Shown here piece after piece: positions 1 through 8,829 of a DNA stretch of 64,000 bases. The notes under the pieces are model-generated. The model was given only the letters and a program-made list of their open reading frames with translations, ran no database searches and was not told the DNA's origin. Every line of letters starts with the position of its first letter. Position 1 is the first letter of the stretch. The translations under genes were made by a program, and so were the position numbers. The DNA is from JAEULH01 sp963789785 (lineage in GTDB: Bacteria; Pseudomonadota; Alphaproteobacteria; Rhodospirillales; Defluviicoccaceae): positions 3,073-67,072 of the forward strand of contig CAWBNC010000028.1 in assembly GCA_963789785.1 (NCBI GenBank), given 5' to 3'.

Positions 1-266
1 CAAATCTTCTACATGTTGTGATGGGCGCGCGTCAAGAGGCAACATATGGTGATTGCGCTCTGGCTGTGAGACAGCTACCTTTCAGTGAACTCATCGCCTT
101 TTTGATCGCCCCGCTTGGCGACTTCATGCCTACGAGTTACACTGACGGTTGCGTTTCCACACAGTAGAGAGCCTAACAGCAGAAACCTCGCTCGGCCGTA
201 ATTTCGCATGCGAAGGACGCGGAGCGAGTTGGCAGCCCGCGTTCCTGCGTGCATTAGGCTAAATTG
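1..266. other. Non-coding or unrecognised flank
   Basis: I see no convincing reading frame, RNA gene or repeat here. It lies downstream of the lectin-like remnant and is less GC-rich than the rest of the window. Confidence 0.4.
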
Positions 267-410
267 TTAGCTAGCGTAAAGGTCGCCGATCTGCCACCAG
301 CCGTGCCAGCCGTCGTAAAAGATGGTTCCCGTGCCGCTGCATAAACATGACCGTCTGTGCCAACACCGAAAACATCGAGTTTGTCTTGTGAACGAGAAAC
401 CGAAGCCATC
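267..410 (-). pseudogene. Remnant of a PLL/fucose-lectin-like beta-propeller protein
   Basis: The minus strand begins at an ATG (409-407) directly beside the IS630 end and reads MASVSRSQDKLDVFGVGTDG, then in a second frame YDGWHGWWQIGDLYAS and a stop at 267-269. The DVFGVGTDG...DGWHGWW pattern is the repeat blade of PLL/sialidase-like beta-propeller lectins, which are normally many blades long. Only one blade is present, and joining its halves needs a net -1 change near residue 25. Whether the IS insertion or earlier decay removed the rest cannot be told from this window. It has no recognisable function now. Confidence 0.55.
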
Positions 411-1508
411 CTAGTGGATTGATTCCAACGTTTGGAACCCTCGGTTTCGGGCGGCGATGATGTCATCGGGATCGGCTTTCCAGATGAATGGTTTTGGGTC
501 TGCGGCATTGTATTCGCGGACGAAGCGGTTGATGGCGGCCTGAAGGTCGACGACGGAGTGGAAGACGCCGTGCTTGAGCCTGCGCCGGGTGAGCTTGGCG
601 AAGAAGCCCTCGACGGCATTGAGCCAGGAGCACGAGGTCGGCGTGAAGTGGAAGGTCCAGCGCGGATGGCGGGCGAGCCAGGCGCGGACCTTGTCCTTCT
701 TGTGCGCCGCGTAGTTGTCGAGGATCACGTGGATGGCCTTGTCGGCCGGCACCTCGCGCTCGATGCGGTTGAGGAAGCGGATGAACTCCTGATGGCGGTG
801 GCGCTGCATGTTCTGCCCGATGACCGTGCCGTCCAGCACGTTGAGCGCGGCGAACAGCGTCGTCGTGCCGTGCCGTTTGTAGTCATGGGTCATGGTGCCG
901 GCGCGGCCCTTCTTCATCGGCAGGCCGGGCTGGGTGCGGTCGAGCGCCTGGATCTGCGACTTCTCGTCGACCGACAGCACCACCGCATGGGCCGGCGGAT
1001 CGACGTACAGGCCGACGATATCCGTGAGCTTCTCGGCGAAGGCCGGGTCGTTGGAGAGCTTGAAGTGCCGCCAGCGGTGCGGGCTGAGGCCGTGCGCCTT
1101 CCAGATCGCCTGCACCGTCGACGCCGCGACGCCGGCGACCTTCGCCATCGCGCGCAGCGTCCAGTGGGTCGCCTCAGCGGCGGCGGTTGCTGCGTCAGGC
1201 GGACGATCTCGGCGACGCGCTCCGGCGGCGATCGGCGGCTTGCCGGGCGGACGGGACTTGTCGCGAAGCAGGCCGTCGACGCCCTCGTGCATGAACCGCT
1301 CCTGCCAGCGCCACACGCAGGTCTTGGACTTGCCGGTCTCGGCCATGATCGCCGAGGTGCCAAGACCGTCGCCGCTCAGAAGGACGATACGCGCCCGCCA
1401 GACGTGCTTCTGCGGGCTCTTGGGGTCCGCGACGATCGCTTGCAATCGCTGACGGTCGCGAGAAGAGATGGTGAAGGAGATGCCGGTGCGCATGCGCCAA
1501 ACTCGCAC
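411..1508 (-). CDS. IS630 family transposase
   Basis: This is a 365-residue DDE transposase that cuts and pastes its own element into TA sites. An N-terminal helix-turn-helix region (about 30-80, VWRARIVLLSGDG...TCVWRWQ) is followed by a DDE core: D in VLSVDEKSQ, D in HVILDNYAAH and E in NAVEGFFAKL. Residues about 93-112 (AAGARRRDRPPDAATAAA) do not fit the family. The neighbouring frame there reads the expected PERVAEIVRLTQQPPP, so a +1 and a compensating -1 indel scramble some 20 residues without a stop. The stop codon TAG is formed by the target TA plus the flanking base at 411. The copy may be active or slightly damaged. Confidence 0.85.
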   Translation of the reverse strand: MRVWRMRTGISFTISSRDRQRLQAIVADPKSPQKHVWRARIVLLSGDGLGTSAIMAETGKSKTCVWRWQERFMHEGVDGLLRDKSRPPGKPPIAAGARRRDRPPDAATAAAEATHWTLRAMAKVAGVAASTVQAIWKAHGLSPHRWRHFKLSNDPAFAEKLTDIVGLYVDPPAHAVVLSVDEKSQIQALDRTQPGLPMKKGRAGTMTHDYKRHGTTTLFAALNVLDGTVIGQNMQRHRHQEFIRFLNRIEREVPADKAIHVILDNYAAHKKDKVRAWLARHPRWTFHFTPTSCSWLNAVEGFFAKLTRRRLKHGVFHSVVDLQAAINRFVREYNAADPKPFIWKADPDDIIAARNRGFQTLESIH

Positions 1509-1565
1509 GCCACACCGCCCAACGGAATCCCAAATCGGACTCTTTCTGTTCCGATCAATCCACTA
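412..1565 (-). mobile_element. IS630-family insertion sequence with TA target duplication
   Basis: The ends carry inverted repeats: the left end reads gtggattgat from 414 and the right end reads atcaatccac up to 1563, a 10-bp perfect match (12 bp with the flanking TA) followed by weaker similarity. Both ends are flanked by TA (412-413 and 1564-1565), the target duplication expected for IS630/Tc1-type elements. The element is about 1.15 kb and holds one transposase gene. It sits between the GMC oxidoreductase and the lectin-like remnant. Confidence 0.85.
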
Positions 1566-3159
1566 GAAGCGGCGTTCGGCGAAGACGCCTTTGAGGTGAT
1601 CCGATAGCCGCAGCGCCAAGGCGATGATGGTCATCGTCGGCGTGTTGTTGCCCGCGGTGGGGAAGACCGAGCTGCCGGCGACGAACAGGTTGCCGATGCC
1701 GTGGGCGCGGCAGTGCTCGTTGACGACACCCTGCTTCGGGTCGGTGTGCATCCGCGTCGTGCCCATGTGGTGCCAGACCCAGTGCAGCTCGTTGACCTCG
1801 TGGTTGCTGTGCAACGGCAGGTCGATCCTGACCGTGCCGATGTTGGCGGCAGCGGCCTTGTCGCGAAAGATCTCGACGGTCCGGCGAACGGTGTGCTGAT
1901 CGAGAGGGGTCAGGCGCCAGTCGAGGCAAACCCTGTTCATTCCCAGCTGGTCGCGGTGATGGCTGAGCGTCACCCGGCTGTCCGGGTTCGGCGCTGGCTC
2001 GATCAGGGTCATGATCTGGTAATGGTGAAGCAGGCGACGGGAGCGTGACAGATAGCCGAGGGTAAACATGGTCACGTTGTGCGCGTCGAGCAGCATCTCG
2101 CCGACGCCCTTGGTCAGGTTCTTCGGCACGAAACCGCTGCGGGCGTCCTTGTAGAACGCCTTGAGGACCTCGGTCCCCGCGCACTGCTCGCCCTTGAAGA
2201 CGGACTCGATGAAGGTCGCTGAATTCGAGGATCTGTTCGCGCTTCTGCGTTTCCTCGTCCAGTTCGATCTGGGCCGCCACCGGCAGGCGCACGACCGCGT
2301 ACTTGGTGTCGTGGATATCGGGCGACGCCTCGGGATCGTTGAAGGTAATCGTGCCGGACGGGAAGGTCGCGTGTTCCATGAAGAAACGGCCGACGAGGTC
2401 GTAGTCGTTGGCCAGTCCGCAGGGCGCCGTCGTATTCGAGGTCAGCAGCAGGCGGGCATTCTCGATGCCGCCGGCGGCGAGCACGAAGATCTTGGCGGAG
2501 ACCCAGAAGCGGCGGCCATCGAGGCAGGCGACGCGCACGCGGGAAATCTTCCGGTCGAGCTCATCCGCCTGAATATCGACGACATTGGCGTACAAATAGA
2601 CAGAGATGTTTTCGCTCGCCTGGAGCTCTTTGCGAAACACATGGCCGAACCGTCGCCGTTCCTTGTTTGTCTGGATCATCCGGCTGACGATCTCGTGGTT
2701 CGGAAACGGCAAAAGCTTGAGATTAGCGCCGTTCAGCTCTCGCACCCAGACGTCGGGGTCGTACTTGCCGACAGGCAGGCCGCAGACCTCGTGGGCGCGA
2801 TCGTAGTAGGGCGCCAGCTCCTCATAGGTGAACGGCCAGCCGCTGTAGGGCACCCACGGCCGCTTGGTGAAGTGGATCGGCTGAAACGGCCTGGAGAAAC
2901 CGCCCCAGCAGTTGGTGCTGCCACCGAAGTAGCGCGATCGCGTTGTGTCGAGCTCGTAGGGGATGCCGACGCTCTCGCCCTCGTACAGAGACTGGGTTTC
3001 CCGCTCCGCCTTGAGGCCGCCGCTTTCAAGGAGACAGACGCGCACCGGGCCGCCGATGAACTCCCGCGCGAGGGAGATGCCGCCGGCGCCGCCGCCAATC
3101 ACACAAAGGTCCGTCTCGATGTCAACATTTTCATCGACGGTGCGGGCATCAATGAACAT
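1563..3159 (-). CDS. GMC family FAD-dependent oxidoreductase (one frameshift)
   Basis: This belongs to the glucose-methanol-choline oxidoreductase family, flavoproteins that oxidise alcohols or sugars; the substrate cannot be told. The N-terminus carries the FAD Rossmann motif CVIGGGAGGISLAREF (about 19-35) and the CWGGFSRPF region. The C-terminus has the family pattern HHMGTTRM and GNNTPTMTIIALALRL. The two halves are in different frames; an apparent +1 base near 2216 (within ...EFSATFIESVFKG...) separates them. Corrected length is about 530 residues, normal for the family. The stop codon TAG lies at the IS630 junction, but the original junction would also have given TAG, so the C-terminus is probably natural. 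The gene stands alone. Confidence 0.8.
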
Positions 3160-3678
3160 CGGAGCTCTTTTTTCCCTGCCTCTTGTAACCTAGCTTCTTC
3201 CAGCAACAGCCTAGCGCATGCACGCCTTGCGTTTACGCTCGTCCGCCCGGGTGGGACGTCAATCGGCGCGGCGAAGTAGAGCCATGCAAGCGATTACCCC
3301 CACTTGGCATACTGCAAGCCGGACGAATACAAATCCGAGCCGTGAACTCATGATCGATTACGGCCGCGATTCCGCAAGCGTTGGGCTGGCTTTACGAGCC
3401 GAATGACAACTCGTTCAACACTACGAATACATTTTAGGTTGAAGCACACGCGCGGTCCATAGAAGTTCACGCGTGCGCTGCACGATATCAGCTGCAAGTA
3501 GTCCGCAGAGCCCGTAGGGCCCGCAGAGCGGACAAGGCGCCGCCCGCCCCTGGAAGATGCGGCGGCATACCTTTGCGCTGGCAACAAGTTGGACCGTTTT
3601 CTGGCGGCACGGATGCTTGAGCCGCAGTCTCAGAGGACTGCCCGGCACCCCCTAAGGCTTCAGGCTCGTGTCCGGGGC
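3160..3678. other. Intergenic region, no gene seen
   Basis: About 520 bases between the GMC gene and the DUF4167 gene, with no reading frame that looks like a protein. One small hairpin is visible at 3501-3533 (GTCCGC...GCGGAC), which also contains the direct repeat ccgcagagc twice (3503-3511 and 3521-3529). This could be a terminator-like structure, since both neighbouring genes are on the minus strand. Confidence 0.4.
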
Positions 3679-4053
3679 CTAGATCTGCGCCGGTTCGGGC
3701 GCTTCCGCCGGCGCATCGGCGGCGCCCGCCTCGGCAACAACCCCATCCTCTCCTGCCTCATCCTGAGCCGGACGCCGCGGCCGTTCCGCGCCACCGGCGT
3801 TCTCGGCGGCACTGATGATCCGATAGTAGTGTTCCGCGAACTGATAGAAGCCTTCCGCGGCGACCGGATCGCCCGCCGACGCGGCATCCCGGCCGAGCAC
3901 GAGGTAACGATCCAGAACCTGCTGCGCCGTTCCGCGGATCTTGCCCTCGGGACCACTGCTTTCGAACGTTTGCGTTTTCAAAGATGTCGGGTGACGCCGA
4001 CCATTTCCACGGTTGCGCCCCCGTCTGGTGTTGTTCGTCGTCGTGTGTTTCAT
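3679..4053 (-). CDS. DUF4167 domain-containing protein
   Basis: A 124-residue alphaproteobacterial protein of unknown function. The N-terminus is very basic (MKHTTTNNTRRGRNRGNGRR), as usual for this family, and suggests nucleic-acid or ribosome contact. The conserved core follows: GPEGKIRGTAQQVLDRYLVL and AEGFYQFAEHYYRII (about 35-80). The tail is acidic and rich in Ala/Pro. I chose the ATG at 4053 because it has AGG upstream and matches the family start; an ATG 21 codons earlier is less likely. It is the last gene of the lysC-to-prmC minus-strand run, 235 bases after prmC, so it may have its own promoter. Confidence 0.85.
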   Translation of the reverse strand: MKHTTTNNTRRGRNRGNGRRHPTSLKTQTFESSGPEGKIRGTAQQVLDRYLVLGRDAASAGDPVAAEGFYQFAEHYYRIISAAENAGGAERPRRPAQDEAGEDGVVAEAGAADAPAEAPEPAQI

Positions 4054-4288
4054 CGCACCTAATGATTTCTGATGAGGCCGATAGTCGGATGATCCGCTTC
4101 GCGCCTGCGCCCACAACGCAACTTTGGCAACAAGTGCCTTAGGTCAGATCTTTATGCGGGACTGAGGGGCAGACGGCAGCACTCTGAGAACCATTCTCGA
4201 TGCGGCGCGGTTTAATCCCCTTCTTGACCAAAGTAGTCGGGAACCATTTGCCTTCCAAGCCATTTCTTCCCGCTTCTCGCATGGAACG

Positions 4289-5206
4289 TCAGTTTGCCGC
4301 CACCGTCAGGCATCGCTCGTGTCCGGCCAGGTCGCGACCGACCGTAATTGTCCGCAAACCAAAGTCCGCAAACAGGGTTTCGACCCGACGGGCCTGGCCG
4401 TCTCCAACCTCTACGATCGCCCGACCGCCCGCGACCAGCATCCTGCCGAGATCCCGGCCGACGGCTCTGAAAGCGTCGAGACCGTCGGAACCGCCGCGCA
4501 GGGCGCCCTGTGGCTCGAAATCGCGAACTCCGCGGCTCAGGCAGGCGAAACCGGCGTTATCGATATATGGGGGGTTGGCGACGATCAAGTCAAAGGTGGC
4601 CGCGATCGCCCTCCCCCAGTCGCCGCAGACGAAGTCGCAGCGTGAGGCCAGCGCCAGCCGGCGGGCGTTGTCGCGGGCGACCTCGAGCGCCGCCTCGGAA
4701 ATGTCGACACCGACGCCGCGGGCGTGGAGGCGTTCACTCAGCAGCGCAAGGAGAATGCAGCCGCTGCCGGTGCCGAGATCGAGAATGCGCAGCGGTCGGC
4801 TGGCGGCAGGATGCAGACCAAGCGCGGTCTCGACGATCAGCTCGGTCTCCGGCCGTGGGATCAGTACATCCCGAGTGACCCGGATCGGCAGGCTCCAGAA
4901 CTCGCGCTCGCCAAGGATGTAGGCCAACGGCTCGCCCCTTGCGCGCCGTTCGGCGAGGTCGTGTGCGACCCCGACGTGCGCCGCCGCGACCGAGCGTTCC
5001 GGGTGTGCGAACACGGTCGCTGCGTCGAGGCCCAGACCGTGGCCGACGATCAGCCGCGCCTCCAGCGCCGGGAGAGCGACGGCGGCGGCTTCAAGCGCGC
5101 CCCTGATCGCGCCGACGAGGTCGCCGAGGATCATGTCCGTCGGGTCTGTCGCGACCGACGTGGCCGCCATCCCCGTCGCCGCGCCGGTAGCGACCGCCCT
5201 GATCAT
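4289..5206 (-). CDS. prmC: Peptide chain release factor N5-glutamine methyltransferase
   Basis: PrmC methylates the glutamine of the GGQ motif in release factors RF1 and RF2 using S-adenosylmethionine. The N-terminal helical domain (about 25-100) is followed by a Rossmann methyltransferase fold with LDLGTGSGCILLAL (SAM binding) and the catalytic signature VANPPYI. The 305-residue length is normal, with about 20 extra residues at the N-terminus. Its start overlaps the prfA stop (ATGA, 5203-5206), so it is translationally coupled to its substrate's gene, as in many bacteria. Confidence 0.95.
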   Translation of the reverse strand: MIRAVATGAATGMAATSVATDPTDMILGDLVGAIRGALEAAAVALPALEARLIVGHGLGLDAATVFAHPERSVAAAHVGVAHDLAERRARGEPLAYILGEREFWSLPIRVTRDVLIPRPETELIVETALGLHPAASRPLRILDLGTGSGCILLALLSERLHARGVGVDISEAALEVARDNARRLALASRCDFVCGDWGRAIAATFDLIVANPPYIDNAGFACLSRGVRDFEPQGALRGGSDGLDAFRAVGRDLGRMLVAGGRAIVEVGDGQARRVETLFADFGLRTITVGRDLAGHERCLTVAAN

Positions 5207-6276
5207 TCGGCGTCGGCCAGACGCGCGGCCTGATCCTCGGCGACCAGCGCATCGATGAGTTCGTCGAGATCACCGTCGAGAACCTGTTCAAGCTTGTGCA
5301 GGGTCAGGCCGATCCTGTGATCGGTGACGCGGGATTGCGGGAAGTTGTAGGTACGGATCCGCTGCGAACGATCGCCGGTCCCGACCTGGCTCTTGCGATT
5401 GGCGGCGCGCTCGGCGTCGGTGCGTTCGCGCTCCAGATCGTAAAGCCGGGCGCGCAGGATCTTCATCGCCTTGGCCCGGTTCTTGTGCTGGGACTTCTCG
5501 TCCTGTTGAGAGACGACGATGCCGGTCGGGAGGTGGGTCACCCGCACCGCACTGTCGGTCGTGTTGACCGACTGGCCCCCCGGACCGCTTGAGCGGAACA
5601 CATCGATACGGAGGTCCTTCTCCTCAATCCTGATATCAACGTCTTCGGCTTCGGGCAGCACCGCGACGGTCGCCGCCGAGGTGTGGATCCGTCCGCTTGC
5701 CTCGGTCTCGGGAACCCGCTGGACGCGATGGACGCCGGATTCGAACTTCAGCCGAGCGAAGACGCCGCGCCCCGAGATGGCGGCGCTGGCCTCCTTGATC
5801 CCGCCGATCCCGGTATCGTTGGCGCTCATGATCTCGAAGCGCCAGCCCTTGATCTCGGCGAAGCGCTGATACATCCGCAAAAGGACGGAGGCAAACAGCG
5901 CGGCCTCTTCGCCGCCGGTTCCGGCGCGGACCTCGAGGATCGCGTTCTTCTCGTCGGCCTCGTCCTTCGGGATCAGCAGCATGCGAACCTGCTGTTCCAG
6001 CTCGGGGACCCGCTGGCGCGTGGCCACCAGTTCCTCGCGAGCCATCTGCCGCAGATCCGGCTCACCGTGCTCGTCGCTCGCCATGAGCTCGAGCTCGGCG
6101 CTTTCGGAGACCACCTTGCGGTAGGCGTCGATGGCCCCGACGATGGCGGCGAGATCGGCGTATTCCTTCGACAATTGGGCGAACTCATCGCTGCCGGCGG
6201 TCTCGGGTTTCGCGAGCTGCGCCCCGATCTCGGCGTGGCGGTCGCGCAACCGTGTGAATTTGTCCTCGAACGTCAT
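5203..6276 (-). CDS. prfA: Peptide chain release factor 1
   Basis: RF1 recognises UAA and UAG stop codons and triggers peptide release. The 357-residue protein has the N-terminal domain, the codon-recognition region and the catalytic GGQ loop in RSSGPGGQSVNTTDSAVR, followed by the basic SQHKNRAKAMKILRARL helix. Length and motifs are standard. It starts immediately after the hemA stop and overlaps prmC. Confidence 0.97.
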   Translation of the reverse strand: MTFEDKFTRLRDRHAEIGAQLAKPETAGSDEFAQLSKEYADLAAIVGAIDAYRKVVSESAELELMASDEHGEPDLRQMAREELVATRQRVPELEQQVRMLLIPKDEADEKNAILEVRAGTGGEEAALFASVLLRMYQRFAEIKGWRFEIMSANDTGIGGIKEASAAISGRGVFARLKFESGVHRVQRVPETEASGRIHTSAATVAVLPEAEDVDIRIEEKDLRIDVFRSSGPGGQSVNTTDSAVRVTHLPTGIVVSQQDEKSQHKNRAKAMKILRARLYDLERERTDAERAANRKSQVGTGDRSQRIRTYNFPQSRVTDHRIGLTLHKLEQVLDGDLDELIDALVAEDQAARLADAE

Positions 6277-7542
6277 TCATTCCCTCTCCTCGGGCGCAGC
6301 GTCCAGATCGTAAAGCGTTCTCAATGCGCGGGTAAATTCTTCCAGCTCCGCCGCATTTTTCGGGTGGGCGGCGGCAGCCTGACGCAATGTCGTCGACGGC
6401 CCGTGCAGAAGACGGTTGATCAGGAGTTGTGTCGCCCTCGCGGCGTCGCCTTTGGCGTCGCGCAAGGCGACGTCGCGCGACAGCTCGAAGTGCCGGCGAA
6501 GCGCATTCAGCACCGGGATGGCGGCGCGCTCCGCCCTGCGGCGAAGGAACGTCTGAATCTCCGCATCGACGATGTCGCGCGCTCGTGCCGCTTCCTTCTG
6601 CCGCGACTTGCGGCCGACCCGCGCCACCTTCTCGAGATCGTCGAGCGTGTAGACGAACGCCGCATCGAGACCGTCGACCGCTGGATCGACATCGCCCGGC
6701 ACCGCGGTGTCGATGAATAGTATAGGCTGAAAGCGGCGTGCCCGGAGAAGGGCTTTCACCAGCTCCGGCGTGATCGTATAGCGGCGGCTTCCGAGGCAAC
6801 CGATGATCACGTCCGACCGCGCCAGTTCGGCGAAATCAAGAGGGTAGGCCGCGACATGACAGTCGAGGAGTTGTGCCCCGGTCTCCGCACGCGCCGCGCT
6901 CGGATGAGCGACCGAAAGATCGCCCATGCGGGCATGACGCATGGCCTGAGCGATGAATTCGCCGATGTCCGAAAGCCCGATGAGAAGTCCGCGCGCGGCA
7001 TCGAGGTCGCCGTGCACCCGCTGCGACAGATCGACGGCTGCCGCAGCGAGCGACACCGGCGCCCGACCGATATCCGTTCGGCTCCGGGCCTTCTTGGCCG
7101 CGGCCAGCGCTGCCTGAACCAGCCCCTCCAGCGGATCCCCGAGCGCCCCGGCGTCCCGGGCGCTGCGATAAGCGTCCTTGACCTGCGCGATCACGTATGG
7201 ATCGCCGACGACCGTGCCATCGAGAGACGCGGCGACGGCGAATATGTGGCGCACGGCGTCCTCGCCGACGTGAATGTACACATGTCGCGCGACTTCGGCC
7301 GGCGGGATCGCGCCGAAGCGCGCGAGCGTAGCGATGACACGCCTGCCGGCGTCGCGTTTGTCGAGTGCGATGGCATAAACCTCAACCCGGTCGCAGGTCG
7401 TCAGGATTATGGCCTGGGCCAGACCGGCGGCCTGCAGTTCATGGAGCAGCGGTTCGACCGCCGCGGGTTCGGGAATTAGCCGGTCGCGGACGCCGAGCGA
7501 ACTCGACCGCGGATTCGCGCCGACAACGATGAAGTCCTGCAT
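6277..7542 (-). CDS. hemA: Glutamyl-tRNA reductase-like protein (C5 pathway of ALA synthesis)
   Basis: Glutamyl-tRNA reductase converts glutamyl-tRNA to glutamate-1-semialdehyde, the first step of C5-route tetrapyrrole synthesis. The 421-residue protein has the N-terminal catalytic region with LTTCDRVEVYAI (Cys nucleophile), then SLDGTVVGDPYVIAQVKDAY, an NAD(P)-binding region and the C-terminal dimerisation segment with RLLHGPSTTLRQ. It departs from consensus: the usual VLGExQILGQVK is VVGDPYVIAQVK (Glu to Asp), and the nucleotide-binding GAG motif is degenerate (LLIGLSDIGEF). It lies directly between hisS and prfA with no gap to prfA. Alphaproteobacteria usually make ALA by ALA synthase, so this gene is unexpected; it may be a divergent or regulatory paralogue. 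Confidence 0.8.
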   Translation of the reverse strand: MQDFIVVGANPRSSSLGVRDRLIPEPAAVEPLLHELQAAGLAQAIILTTCDRVEVYAIALDKRDAGRRVIATLARFGAIPPAEVARHVYIHVGEDAVRHIFAVAASLDGTVVGDPYVIAQVKDAYRSARDAGALGDPLEGLVQAALAAAKKARSRTDIGRAPVSLAAAAVDLSQRVHGDLDAARGLLIGLSDIGEFIAQAMRHARMGDLSVAHPSAARAETGAQLLDCHVAAYPLDFAELARSDVIIGCLGSRRYTITPELVKALLRARRFQPILFIDTAVPGDVDPAVDGLDAAFVYTLDDLEKVARVGRKSRQKEAARARDIVDAEIQTFLRRRAERAAIPVLNALRRHFELSRDVALRDAKGDAARATQLLINRLLHGPSTTLRQAAAAHPKNAAELEEFTRALRTLYDLDAAPEERE

Positions 7543-7565
7543 GTGCGCGCACCGCTTGCCGGCCG

Positions 7566-8822
7566 CTATAGAAACTGAGCGAGCCGGTCCGACAGCGCCG
7601 CGAGCGCAACCTCCTCCTGCGCGCCGCTGTCCAGGTCGCGAACCGCGACCTGACCGCGCGCAAGCTCGTCCTCGCCGACGATGATCGCCGCCCGCGCGTT
7701 GATCCTGTTTGCCCGCTTCAGCCGCTTGCCGAGCGAGCCCGCGTAGCCGACATCGATCGGCAGCCCGGCCCTGCGAAGCTCGCGCGCCATCCGCTGGGCG
7801 GCTCCGTCCTGGTTCGGGCTCTGCGGGACGACGGCCAGAGGCCGCGGCTCATCCGGCAGGGCGTCTCCATGCTCGGCGACCAGCATCATTGCCCGCTCGA
7901 CCCCGGCGGCCCAGCCGATACCGGGCAGGGGCCGGCCGCCCATCTGCTCGGCGAGGCCGTCATAGCGGCCGCCGGCAAGCACCGTGCCCTGGGCGCCGAG
8001 GGCCTCGGTGGTGAACTCGAAGGCAGTGTGGCAATAGTAGTCGAGGCCGCGCACCAGCTTCGGATTGCACATGTAGCGGATGTCGAGGGTGTCGAGACCG
8101 GCAAGCACCGCGGCGAAGAAGCTCCGCGAGGTTTCGTTGAGACTGTCGAAGATCGACGGCGCCGCCGCTAGCACCGCCCGATCGCCCTGATCCTTGGAGT
8201 CCAGCACCCTCAGCGGGTTGCGCTCCAGTCGCAGGCGGCTGTCTTCAGAAAGCTGTGCGCGCATGTCTCGCAGATAGGCGACCAGATGGTCGGTGTAGAT
8301 CCGCCGGCTTTCCGGATCGCCGAGCGTGTTGATCTCCAGGCTCACGATCGCGCCCAGGCCAAGGGCGGCCAGGAAGTCCGCGGCAAGGGCGATGCACTCG
8401 ATATCGCCGGCCGGCTCGGCAACTCCCAGCAACTCGACGCCAACCTGATTGAACTGGCGCAGCCGGCCCTTCTGCGGCCGCTCGTAGCGGAACATTGGAC
8501 CCCGGTAGAAGTACTTCAACGGCGCCTGCTGGGCGAGCCCGGCCGAGATGACCGCCCGGACCACGCCGGCGGTGTTCTCGGGGCGCAGGGTCAGGCTTTC
8601 GCCGCCGCGATCGGCGAGCGTGTACATCTCCTTGGTGACGATATCGGATGTATCGCCGAGGGTCCGTGCGAACACGTCGGTGAACTCGAAGATCGGCGTC
8701 GAGATCTCGCCGTAGCCGTAGCGGGTGGCGATTGCCAGCGCCGTTGCCTCGACGAACCGCTGGCGCCGGCTATCGGCAGGAAGAGTGTCGCGGGTTCCGC
8801 GGACCGGACGGACAACGGCCAT
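7566..8822 (-). CDS. hisS: Histidine--tRNA ligase
   Basis: HisRS charges tRNA-His with histidine. This class II synthetase has GTRDTLPAD near the N-terminus, motif 2 around FYRGPMFRYERPQKGRLRQF, and the HisRS-specific signature LVRGLDYYCHTAFEF, plus a C-terminal anticodon-binding domain. I chose the ATG at 8822 (MAVVRPVRGTRD), seven bases after the ispG stop; an upstream start would overlap ispG. At 418 residues the length is normal. Confidence 0.95.
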   Translation of the reverse strand: MAVVRPVRGTRDTLPADSRRQRFVEATALAIATRYGYGEISTPIFEFTDVFARTLGDTSDIVTKEMYTLADRGGESLTLRPENTAGVVRAVISAGLAQQAPLKYFYRGPMFRYERPQKGRLRQFNQVGVELLGVAEPAGDIECIALAADFLAALGLGAIVSLEINTLGDPESRRIYTDHLVAYLRDMRAQLSEDSRLRLERNPLRVLDSKDQGDRAVLAAAPSIFDSLNETSRSFFAAVLAGLDTLDIRYMCNPKLVRGLDYYCHTAFEFTTEALGAQGTVLAGGRYDGLAEQMGGRPLPGIGWAAGVERAMMLVAEHGDALPDEPRPLAVVPQSPNQDGAAQRMARELRRAGLPIDVGYAGSLGKRLKRANRINARAAIIVGEDELARGQVAVRDLDSGAQEEVALAALSDRLAQFL

Positions 8823-8829
8823 GGGCGCG

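Noticed and set aside
432..1607. Long open frame on the plus strand over the IS630 transposase
   Set aside because: It is the antisense shadow of a GC-rich gene; its composition is not protein-like and the minus strand has clear DDE motifs.
1563..3159. Truncation of the GMC gene by IS630
   Set aside because: The protein ends with the family's normal C-terminal motif, and the pre-insertion junction would also have given TAG.
3348..3648. Short minus-strand frames in the DUF4167-GMC gap
   Set aside because: No ribosome binding site, no recognisable motif, and low-complexity composition.
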